From: Rosa chinensis
Lineage: Eukaryota > Streptophyta > Magnoliopsida > Rosales > Rosaceae
Length of the DNA: 64,000 bases
Assembly (NCBI RefSeq): GCF_002994745.2
Contig: NC_037091.1
Location: 25,983,789-26,047,788, forward strand
Direction: 5' to 3'
The notes under the pieces were generated by a model. The model ran no database searches. It saw nothing but the letters and a program-made list of their open reading frames with translations, and was not told the DNA's origin. This document shows, in pieces, positions 1-9,595 of the stretch. How positions within the stretch are numbered: position 1 is the first letter of the stretch; the number at the start of each line of letters is the position of its first letter. The translations under genes were made by a program, and so were the position numbers.

Positions 1-1476
1 GGATGCTACTATAGTCGTCGGCTTCCCACTACAAACCCGAACCTGCAATCACCAATTTAACCCCAAATGCCTATTACGCTCAGCTCAATTTAACTCATAA
101 TTCAATAGTTTGGTTCAAATTTCAAACGAAAACATCAAAAATCACTTACATCAATTTGAAACAGGTCCTCCTCTGCCTTGTCCTCAAGGAACGGACGGCT
201 AGATCTTCTAACGTCTGCAACACCACCGCAAAATCACCACCGTTAAAATGCCTCAAACAATGAGCACAATGGAACTAGAGAGAGAGAGAGAGAGAGTTGG
301 TTACTTACAGTGGAGTGGAGGAGTGAGGTGAGACAAGGAGAAGAAGTCGTAAAACTGGCCGAGCCTCGGCGGAGGATACATTGCCGACTCGCCGCCTTTC
401 TCGCCGGCGATCGGAATCGGACTCGAAACTTTGGTCTTCGGAACGGCATTGTGCTCGTCGCCCTCGTCTAAACCGGACTCTTTAGAACTCGACCGAACCG
501 GAGCCGGAACCGAAGCAGAACCGGGGGTTCTGGGTGAAGAAGACGACGAGCCAAACGACGTCGTGCAGGCGACGATGTCAACCAGTCTTCGAATGTGAGC
601 CACGGCTTGCTCTTCCGTGTAGTCCTCTATAGAGAAAAAAAATAATAATAAATAAAAAATATATATATATTTATTTATACTATTATTAAGAGAAGAGGTT
701 TTATTAGCCAAAATCAAAAATTTTGACAGACATGACCTTAAGAAATTAAAACACTTTGAGAATTAATTAAATCACAAGGGTTATTATGACAATTACAAAT
801 TATATTTTTATTAATAAAAATAAACAAAATAAATCTCACAACCCACTTTTTTTCTCTCACAAACTTTTCTCTGTAATAACCATTTTCTTCCATTATCTTT
901 TCTTTTTTATTTTCTGAAAAAGAAAAAAATTACTTGCACATGCAGAGCATGTGTGGAGGAAGGCTAGTATATATAATCAAAACCGAAAAATAAAATACTT
1001 AATGGTCGAAATACTCTTTGACATTTCTTTTTATTGTAAATTTACACACTAACTTATTAATTTTATCCAATAACACACTAATTTTTCCAAAGTTTGCCAA
1101 TTTCCACAATTCCGTTAACTTCCATCAAGTTCTATTGTTAAGTGCCATAATGTGCGAAACACTTAAAGATATTTTGGTCTTTTTCTTATCTTTTTTCTTT
1201 TTCTTTTTGGAATCAAAATCCCACTATCCTTTATAATTAAAAAAAAAGTCCACTAAATCTATATTATGTTTTTTTTTTTGAAAGGTAAATCTATATTTTG
1301 TTATGGGAAAATATTTATTTTTACGTGAATGATTCAATTTGATAAGCTCAAATATTTATTATATGTCAAATGATTATTGAAAAAGCATACCAAAATGCTC
1401 AAAAAGAAATCTAGATATTAAGAAAACACCCTTTTCTTCAAAAAAAAAAAAAAAAAAAAGTCTCCAGACGTTAAGC

Positions 1477-1510
<34 letters not shown>

Positions 1511-4500
1511 TCCACCTTTTGAATCATTACTAACTTCCATTTCATTCCATTCAAAATATTCAATACATTGTAACTCTAAAAAAAAAAAATGAAATGTATA
1601 TGATAAATTAAGTTGAGTTAGTCTAAACAAAAATTAGATTAGATAAATAAAAATTTAAAAATTAAAATTAAGTAAAATGACCAAAATATCCTCACATGTT
1701 TATCACATGATGATACTTAATGGTAGAATTAGACGGAAGTTAATGGAAATGTGGAAATTAGCAAATTTTAGAAAAATTAGTGTGTTATTGGGTAAAATTG
1801 ATAAGTTAGTGTGTAAATTGACAATAGAAAAAAAAATGTATTTTAGCCATTAAAGCCAAAAGAAAAGGAAAAAGGCGGAATGTTCGGGTACAGCCGGGTG
1901 TAGCATAATGAGACCGTGTTTACCTTCGACGATGGTGAGGTGGCAGGGTTTGAGAGAGAGGATGTCCACAGTATCTTTCAGTCTGGGTCCTCGCACCTGA
2001 TTACGACCCGGAATAAAAGATTATAAGGTAATGGAAAGTACACACATGCCATGATGTTGGGATCAGGTGAGGGGGGCCCATGTGGAAAAAGAACGAAGCG
2101 CATACCTCGTGTGATAGGGAGAAATTGGTGAAATGACATGTATCTACGTGGACCCCCAACAGCTTTCTCACATCTAAGATCCTGTCCGTAGAGATACCCT
2201 ACATAGCATTTTACCAAATCAGTAAATAAAATTTACCACCAATTACTAGGGGTTACAGAAATACAGACGGTAAAAAATTTTTGCCTCTGTTGAAAATTTA
2301 GTTAAACCTGAAGCCACTTTTTTTTTTTTTTTTTAGAATAAACCTGAAGCCACATATTGTGCATTTTATATCATCGGCCGTTTATATTGTACATTGACAT
2401 TAAAATCACATGTGAATGGTTAATGGTATGTTCAAAACTTCTATGTAACTAATTGCACGTGCTTGTGTAATACAAATTAGATGTGGATTCTATTTTGGTA
2501 TAATTTTATAAAAGGGAGTGAAATTCACACTTTTCATTTTATAATTCACACTATATATTTACTTTTTGGCTTAATAGCCAATTTGTTACCCTCGGTTTCA
2601 CCTTAATGTCAATTTGCTATCCTAAGTTTTATTTCAGTCAATTTATTGCCCTAGGTTTTCACAATTAGCCAATTTGCTACTCTACATATTATTTCTGCCA
2701 ATTTGCTGACATAAAATTAGCCAACTTGCTACATTTTTGTCCAAACATGGATTAATTTTGAAAATTTAAGGTAGCAAATGGCTAATTTTAAAAATTTAGG
2801 AAAATAAATTGGCTAATCTTGAAAGCTTAAAGCAACACATTTGATGAAAGGCAAATCGACTAAAATAAAACGCAGGATAGCAAATTGGTTTATTTTGAAA
2901 ACAAATTGGCTGAAACTAAGGTAACAAATTGACACTAAGGCCAAACTTAGGGTAGCAATTTGATAATTATGCCTTACTTTTTTAGTAACTTAAATTTTGT
3001 AACAAAAGAGACCAAAAAGGAAAGAATGAGCATAGATTGTAAAATGGGGAGTGTGGATTTCTCTCCCATTTCACAAAAGATACCAAAATTGTGAATATTG
3101 AGTTAATTTAATAAAACTATAACATAAAATCATATCAGTCTAATGATATTTTTCTTCACATATGTAGATGAGATCTTAAGTTCAACTCCCCTTATAAATA
3201 TTTGAAAAAAATAAGGACCAATTCACTGTATTATTCATATATAACACAATTATTAATTTTTCAAAAAAAACACAATTATTCAAAGTTAAAAAAAAAAATA
3301 AATAAATAAAAAAAGACATATCAGTGATATTGTTATCACTCTAGATTTGTTCTTTAGAACATTTTCGTTGGTAGGAGATTTCAAACTTTTAAATTTTTTT
3401 TTTTGGTACAAGTTAAATCTTTAAATTTAGAAGCAGAAGAACAAACTAGAAAATTAAGCTATTTCAAGAGGAATGCATTGATAATAGCTGAAGAGAGATT
3501 GCTGATATGTTAATGCATATCAGGAATCTATTTCAAGTTGGTAGAGGAATGCAATGATAATGCATTAATAAGGCTTCGCCACATAAATGTTAAGAGTGAA
3601 TTATAGCATGCTGGATTGAGGGTATCTTTTGTTGGCACAACGTTGTATCCCAATGTGCCTCAAAATTTTAATAGCCACCTGTGGTTGGTACTTATAGCAC
3701 AATGGGGTAATATGAAATTTTAAAGTTTATGACTCTCAAGTATTAAGAAAATTCTTTAAAGTTTAATTATTCAAGAAGAATGAAAATGTCAGTACATTAA
3801 AAAAAAGTTAAAAGAAAAAAATGTTAACAATAATATCATTATATTCAAAAAATAAAAATTTAACATCATTACAGTAATATTTTTGTCTTTCAACGAAGTG
3901 GAAATGAGTCTAAAGAGAAATTTATTTTATTTTGAGTATACAATAACTAGTAGACGACTATACAACTGAAATTCAGTACATAAGAAAAAATTTATGTTAA
4001 TATACCAAATGATTATGACCATAAAGAGATTTGTAAAATCACCAAATATGTTTACATTTGTATCAACAACCGAGATTATTTATGTGTATCTCCATCATTA
4101 GATTAGCACATAACATAGATTTTCTAAAAAACCTACTCAATTCATACCTTGAGGGTCACTTGCGACTCATCTGGCGTTTCAATGGTAATCTCGATTACGG
4201 TAGGCAAAACTGTATTAATTAATTGATGGAAGTTAAGTAAACATAAATAAAGATGAGGCTAACTAACATGTAGCTCTACTCGTAGAGTATTAATTTACAA
4301 GGAAGTAAACGAAGAAACTTACACTTGAAGAAATAAATACTATAACAGTGTATATGATTAGTCATGTGTATGGCTATCTAATTTTACCTGAATTTCTTTG
4401 TTCTTTCTTGTCAAAATTTTACCTCAATTATCGACCAATTAACATCGCATTGTTCATTTACTTTTTGCTTTCTTGTTTTCTTTCAAAAGATAAGGAGATA

Positions 4501-4890
4501 ATATAAACAATATCTCTTCAACTTATCATTGTCCTTCAAATCATCATATGGCCACCAATACGAAGTGATGTTAGACCAAAACTGAGCAAACAGAGAGAAA
4601 TGAAAAACAGAGTAGCAAACCATGTAGTATATAATTCAAATGAAGAGAAGAGAAGACAATCAAAGAAATGGAAAAACAGAGTAGCAAAACCATGTATATA
4701 ATTCAAATGAAGAGAAGAGAAGAAATAAAAAAAAATAAAAAATAAGAATTAGATGAATAATATATGGAATATATTACAGGAGTAGTAGTTTGAGAGATGA
4801 AAATGAGTGAATGAACGAACCTTTCTCTTCTTTCTTCTTCTTGTCTCCCTTGGATTTGTGTGGCTTGGCTTTCCCTGTTTTGGGAGCCAT
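1..4890 (-). CDS. TSS: TSS/REC2-type clustered-mitochondria (CLU) protein, N-terminal part
   Basis: Partial gene, seven coding exons, reading leftwards: 4890-4821, 4209-4148, 2198-2106, 1996-1924, 626-309, 214-150 and 42-1 (continues outside). All introns are GT-AG and phases agree, giving 241 codons with no stop. The ATG at 4890 opens a basic lysine-rich leader ([20 protein letters not shown]), then [75 protein letters not shown] and a Ser/Pro-rich linker ending in [13 protein letters not shown]. This order matches the N-terminal ubiquitin-like CLU-N region of plant TSS (REC2)/REC3 proteins; the CLU and TPR parts lie off the window. In Arabidopsis these large cytosolic and nuclear proteins influence chloroplast compartment size and meristem growth (family knowledge). 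The long introns host MITEs. The paralogue FRIENDLY is less likely because its leader and linker differ. Confidence 0.93.
999..1853. mobile_element. Long-TIR foldback element in intron of the TSS-like gene
   Basis: Inverted arms of about 130-150 bp: the left (about 999-1150) runs TTAATGGTCGAAATAC... through TTTACACACTAACTTATTAA, and the right (about 1705-1853) is its imperfect reverse complement. The arms share the TTTACACACTAACTTAT and CCAATAACACACTAATTTTT segments. The interior is A/T-rich with a TA microsatellite near 1480-1510. No clean target-site duplication was found, so the superfamily is open; Mutator-like or foldback is most likely. It lies between the exons ending at 1924 and starting at 626. 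Confidence 0.7.
2491..3090. mobile_element. Outer MITE, interrupted by an inner MITE
   Basis: Terminal arms TATTTTGGTA...AAAGGGAGTGAAATTCACAC (from 2491) and their imperfect reverse complement ending TACCAAAATT (to 3090) flank another complete MITE at 2568-2973. Removing the inner element and one copy of its target duplication leaves about 185 bp, typical of a small MITE. It lies in the intron between the exons at 4148 and 2198. Confidence 0.6.
2568..2973. mobile_element. Mutator-like MITE (9-bp TSD)
   Basis: A 406-bp element with terminal inverted repeats: left GGCTTAATAGCCAATTTGTT, right reverse complement GGCATAATTATCAAATTGCT. It is flanked on both sides by TTACTTTTT (2559-2567 and 2974-2982), a 9-bp duplication as made by Mutator-type transposases. 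The interior repeats the AATTTGCTACCCT motif on both strands, so almost the whole element can fold back. No coding capacity. Confidence 0.8.
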
Positions 4891-5570
4891 TGTGCACCAA
4901 AGCTATTGAGCTGGTTTTATAGGCTCTAAAGCTAAGCTCTCTCTTCCTTGGAACTAATTCTAACTGTCTTTGAACGATGATACTTATGACTTCCAAAATT
5001 GAATGTATCGAATAAACAACTACTTCTCTTCCACAACTCGAAAAAATCTCCGTCCGCCACACTACTCGTCTTAAACTAATTAAAACACTTCAAGATGACA
5101 GAGCTAGAGACAGAAACCCAGGAGCTAAATTAAGCAGAAGAATATACAAATGCCAATGGTTGGAACCAGCAAGCTTCTTTTCCATGTTTTTTTTTCTTTT
5201 TTTCTTTTTTTCTTTCTTAAACTAACGAAGGATTTGGATTTGGATTTGGATTTGGATTTGGATTTGGATTTGGGTTAGAGAGAGTGGGATTCGAGGAGAT
5301 GGGAAATGAAGCGGGATTTCAGTTTTACATGGCAGAATTGATAGGAGGAGGGAGTTGAAGTAGGGAAGCTTGGTATTGGGATATTAATTCCTGAGCACAA
5401 GTGATAGAGAGCTGGGGACAGACATAGAGAGAGAGAGAGAGAGTGTGTGTGAGAATGAATGAGTGAGAGAACGAAAGAGATATAAGTTTGTTTTGGAGAG
5501 GGAGATTTGGAGGTGGATAGGATAAGGTAAGCCAAGCAAGGCAATGCCTTATACACACGCTCAAACACAA
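4891..5570 (-). promoter_or_regulatory. Probable 5' UTR/proximal promoter of the TSS-like gene
   Basis: The stretch upstream of the ATG is pyrimidine-rich on the coding strand, with a (CT)n run opposite 5429-5446, common in plant 5' UTRs. It holds a hexanucleotide microsatellite, about seven copies of GGATTT, at 5229-5273. A 5' UTR intron is possible. No transcription start can be fixed from sequence alone. Confidence 0.4.
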
Positions 5571-6177
5571 AAGAGAGAATGTAAGGCTAGCGATTTCGGG
5601 CCTCTCATTTTTTTCAGCCCCTTGCTAGCTTAGCTTCCTCGATTAAGATTTTTACACCTCATCTGCTTCCTCACCTCCATCTCTTACTGTTAGTCTTTTC
5701 GTTTGATTTCTAGTGCGTTACGTCGTCGAAAAGTATACTAGAAGCAAATTCAAAGGCCCAAGTTTCCCCAGGTTTGACGATTCCTCAGGATTAAATTTCA
5801 CAGATGCGCTATAGAGATATACGCAGCTAGAATTGGATTTTACTTTCATTCTAGTTTACCATAGATATTTACACAGATAGAATTGCATTTTACTTTTTTT
5901 CACTAGGAATATGCCTTTTGATTTTCTGCAACACTTGTGTGAAACATGTTAAACAGCGACAAGCGTGGCCCGTGGCCAATCATTGTACCGATACTGCCAT
6001 AACTTAACCACCCGGTAGGTGTTGGGTTTTAACACAAAAGGTCTCAGAACAATTGGGTGAGAGCTATCCATTTATAAGTTATATTTTCTTTTGTCACTTT
6101 TTATTCCTCTTCAACAAAATAAGATCGAAACTGGGACAGAGCAGGGAATGTGAAGTAGGCTATGCTAAGGAAACTTC
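5571..6177. other. Intergenic, no gene seen
   Basis: Upstream flank of the TSS-like gene, between its presumed 5' UTR and the next mobile element. No coding frame, repeat or RNA gene was recognised. Confidence 0.5.
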
Positions 6178-7215
6178 TATAATAAATATTAGTATGTTAT
6201 ACACACATTTACTCATGTGACAACAAATTTGTTGTCAATATGGTAACATAAGTCATATTTTGTGTAATCTTAGTCATATTAATGGTAAGGAAAAATTTTA
6301 AGAACTATACATGACATATATGTCGTTCTGAAGTTCGGTGTATTTGGTTTTAAAGAATTAACTTCGATACATGAAGTTGCGATCCTGACCCACTTTTAAT
6401 ACATGACATCAATAACACCGTTAAACATATGCAATTATTTAATTTTCAAAGGGTAATTTTGGGTTTTCATCTCTCTCTCTCTGGGTGTTCGTATCAAATC
6501 TGGGTACCCTCCTCCTTCTTCTCCTTCCTTCTTCTTCTACCCTTCTCCTTCCTTCTTCTACCCTTCTCCTTCTTCCTTCTTCTCCTTCTTCTTCCTCCCT
6601 CCCTCCCCTATTTGATTTGGACACCCAAATCTGATTTTCTTCTCCTCCTCCTTCTTCTTCTTCTTCCCTCCTTGATATCAAGTTTTGATTTGGACACCCA
6701 AATCTAATTTTCTCCTCCTCCTCCTCCTCCTCCTTCTTCTTCTTCTTTCTCCCTCCCTCCCCAATATCAAGGTTTGATTTGGACACCCAAATCTGGTTTT
6801 CTTATCCTCCTTCTTCTTCTTCCTTCTCCTTCCTCTTCTTCTTCTGCAATTTTTTTTTGTTAATCTATGAAGAGACGAATTTTCCCTTACAAATTTGACC
6901 AAAATCACACTGACTAACGGGGGCCGTAACGTCATACACCAATTTTGGGTCGGGATTGCAACTTCATGTATCGAAGTTAATTCTTTGAAACCAAATACAC
7001 CAAACTTCAGAACGGCCTATATGTCATGTACCGAAGTTACAAGGTTTTGAACAAATTCATTGTCAATATTGTAATTTTAGTTTAATTATATGTAAAGAGT
7101 GTAAAACAATGTGGTAATTTTGTTCTCAATTTTGTAATTTTGTTTACTATAAATTGTAATTTTTGTTCAAGTAGATATAAAATGCGTGTATGATAAACAT
7201 TAATTATAGTACCAT
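6178..7215. mobile_element. Outer MITE with nested foldback element
   Basis: The left end (about 6178: AATAAATATTAGTATGTTAT) and the right end (about 7170-7215) form imperfect inverted arms containing the ATGT(T)ATACACACATTTA type motif. They surround a second inverted-repeat element at about 6300-7040. The arms are A/T-rich and degenerate, so the boundaries are approximate. Confidence 0.45.
6300..7040. mobile_element. Foldback element with polypyrimidine core
   Basis: Inverted arms of about 95 bp: left about 6308-6395 (ACATGACATATATGTCGTTC, then GAAGTTCGGTGTATTTGGTT, AACTTCGATACATGAAGTTG) and right about 6940-7040 as its reverse complement. Between them are three diverged direct repeats, each a block of TTC/CTC trinucleotides followed by TTTGATTTGGACACCCAAAT (about 6610, 6686, 6773); the GATTTGG/CCAAATC core is itself palindromic. 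No transposase. ORFs here are Glu/Lys/Arg or Leu/Ser/Pro runs produced by the microsatellite. Confidence 0.7.
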
Positions 7216-7820
7216 AACTTGTCCTGCTAAGCTAAACTTATCTTAGTAAATAATTTTCATTTAAGAGAAATTGGTCAAATCTTAATTATCTTATTTGTTT
7301 CCTGTGAGATCTTAGAAAATTAGTTTCCCTATTTTTGAAAGGAAAAGTAATTTCAAGCTATTTTTATTTCAATTTCTATTATTTTTAATTTCTTTATAGC
7401 TTTCAAAAATTATTTAAAGTTTTTAGTTTCTCAAATTTTATCTTTTGAACTTGTAAGATTAAACATCATTACAAGTTCGTAAGAATTTTTAGAGGATATT
7501 TTTGGACACGGGCTATTTTTAATGATTTTTGGAAGTTGGTATTATCTAAAAGTTTGATTAAAAATAAAATTATGAGGCGGCTTGATCTGGACTGTTGATT
7601 TCAACCACCACTAGATCTGGACCGTTGATTTCAATTATAATCAACCCGAGGATATCAAAACCCTCTGACTTGACCCGGTCTTCGACCCGTTTTCTTCAGA
7701 CGGTGACCCGACATTTTCTCTGTCTTCCGGTCACCTCCAGGAGGAGCACCTGCATTATTCGACTCATCTAGGTGGCGTGATGCGGAGCCCGATCATCTCT
7801 TCACTGAACAGCCATCGACA

Positions 7821-8048
7821 ATGATAGGAGGAAGCCCGATTTTCGATTATAGGGTTTGCCGACGGATTTTCGATTCCGGCCAATTCGCGGCGTCTCACAA
7901 ATGGAAAAAGCTTCCTCTCGACCTTGCCGACCTATCCATGGTGTTGGCTTGTCCAGATGATATGGCAAGAGAAACAATCGAAGCCGGGAGCTTCAGTACC
8001 TCCGGCGGGTTTTCTAAGTTTTCCGGCGACTCAAATAGTGAACAGTGA
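7821..8048 (+). CDS. Unrecognised short ORF (75 aa), doubtful
   Basis: An open frame starting MIGGSPIFDYRVCRRIF in a locally GC-richer patch (about 7660-8050) that is free of simple repeats. I recognise no domain. The patch is preceded by the repeated phrase GATCTGGACYGTTGATTTCAA (7586 and 7616) and followed by about 650 bp where GATTTGGGTGTCTAGAGTAC is duplicated near 8648 and 8677. It could be an exon of an unidentified gene or the GC-rich end of an old LTR. No function is proposed. Confidence 0.2.
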   Translation: MIGGSPIFDYRVCRRIFDSGQFAASHKWKKLPLDLADLSMVLACPDDMARETIEAGSFSTSGGFSKFSGDSNSEQ

Positions 8049-8713
8049 TAAGTAAGGTATCAGAATTGATCTCCTCATCGAGGTCTACCTCTCTATATAC
8101 TTGAATTTGAGTTTGGTTGAGATTTGAAGAAAGTGAGGTTTGAGCAGTGGTTGGCCACCGTGAAATTACTGTTCACTGTAGCGGTTTGCTATTATTTGGT
8201 CAATTTCCTACCATAATTCAATCATCTGAACTTACATTGATATTTAGTTATGCTTCAATTATAGAACTTGTGAATTTTGGGTTTTTAGTTGGGCACAACC
8301 ATTGTGTTCATGGTGGAATGTGGTGGCATTTGTCTGCTTTAACTATTTAATAGCCTTGATCATGCTTGCCTTTTTCGTAGCTTAATTGAAATTGATGATT
8401 CATTGCAAGGTTTATGATTAAACGTAAAGGCAGATTTAGAATTGATTCGAGAATGCATAGAGGAATTAAGTAACGAACGTTTGGGTGTCTAGAGTAATTT
8501 TGGAGGTTTGAATCGAATGAAGTTATGAATTGATTTAGTTTTCGAAGACAGAACATTCGGAGTTTGGATTGGTGTTTGGAGCAGATTTGGGATACAATGA
8601 TAGAACTGATCGAACCTATGTGATATTAATTTGGGAAAGTATTGAAGATTTGGGTGTCTAGAGTACGGGGAAGAAGATTTGGGTGTCTAGAGTACAGGGA
8701 AGAAAAGATTGGA
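8049..8713. other. Intergenic, small direct repeats only
   Basis: No supported gene. A phrase of about 28 bp around TTTGGGTGTCTAGAGTA occurs three times (near 8480, 8650 and 8680). Short ORFs on both strands have no recognisable similarity. Confidence 0.4.
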
Positions 8714-9595
8714 TGCTAGCAAGTATAAGAGGTTAAGTTTTAGTAAAGAGAAAGTGAGAGTATCGTACTCAAAGGATTGAGTAACTCTTCCCTAGATAGA
8801 TCGCCGTGAAAAGAAACCTAGAAAAAGCATGTAAGTCTACCTTTTTACAAGTTCACAAGCTTAGCCCTTTGGAAACTAGAGATCATAAGAATGGTATTAA
8901 CAATTATGGTAGCGAACGGCTTGATTGATTTTTATTTTTACGCAAACAAATTAAAGTACACAAAAATAAAGTAAGCAAATAAAAATAGAGACTTTGATGT
9001 AAGAGAGATAGAGGCTTAGACATCACACCTAGCCATGCTCATGCACACAATGTAACCTAAAATTAATGTAACAACATGCTTTGATAAATTTCCCCTTAAT
9101 GTTTTGATGAAGCTACCAAGAAACCAACTACGTACTCATGCAATTTAACAATATCTTCCAAAGCAAAGCTAAATTACACAACCTTTATATCATTCAAATC
9201 TTCCGGATCATAAATGGCCTATGGTGCCGTGAGCCTAAATTCTTCCGCAACCTAAACTCACAATATCATGCTTTAATTTTTAGGTAAGAAATTCAAGCAA
9301 CTTAATTATTCCCTTAGGAATAAGCTAAACCACCACCTATTTAGCTACACATGCTCACGGAATTAAGAGTTTATCAAGTTCATGTTTCTGATTCATTAAT
9401 TTCCTAAAACATGCTTCTAGGTGATAAATCTATAAACACACTTAACATACATGAAAGTGTAGTAGCCAATAGATTCAAAACATGCATAAATATTAAAAAA
9501 CATAGGAATTACATTGTTCTGTGCACAAGTTTGGTAAGGGCTAAGCCCTAGCCCCAAATTCAACTACTCATAACTCATATTTACATAACTACAAG

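Noticed and set aside
4703..5568. Minus-strand ORFs overlapping the first exon and upstream region of the TSS-like gene
   Set aside because: Out of frame with the recognised exon 1 or lying in the pyrimidine-rich 5' UTR; no domain.
6429..6935. Glu/Lys/Arg-rich and Leu/Ser-rich ORFs on both strands
   Set aside because: Trinucleotide TTC/CTC repeats inside the foldback element.
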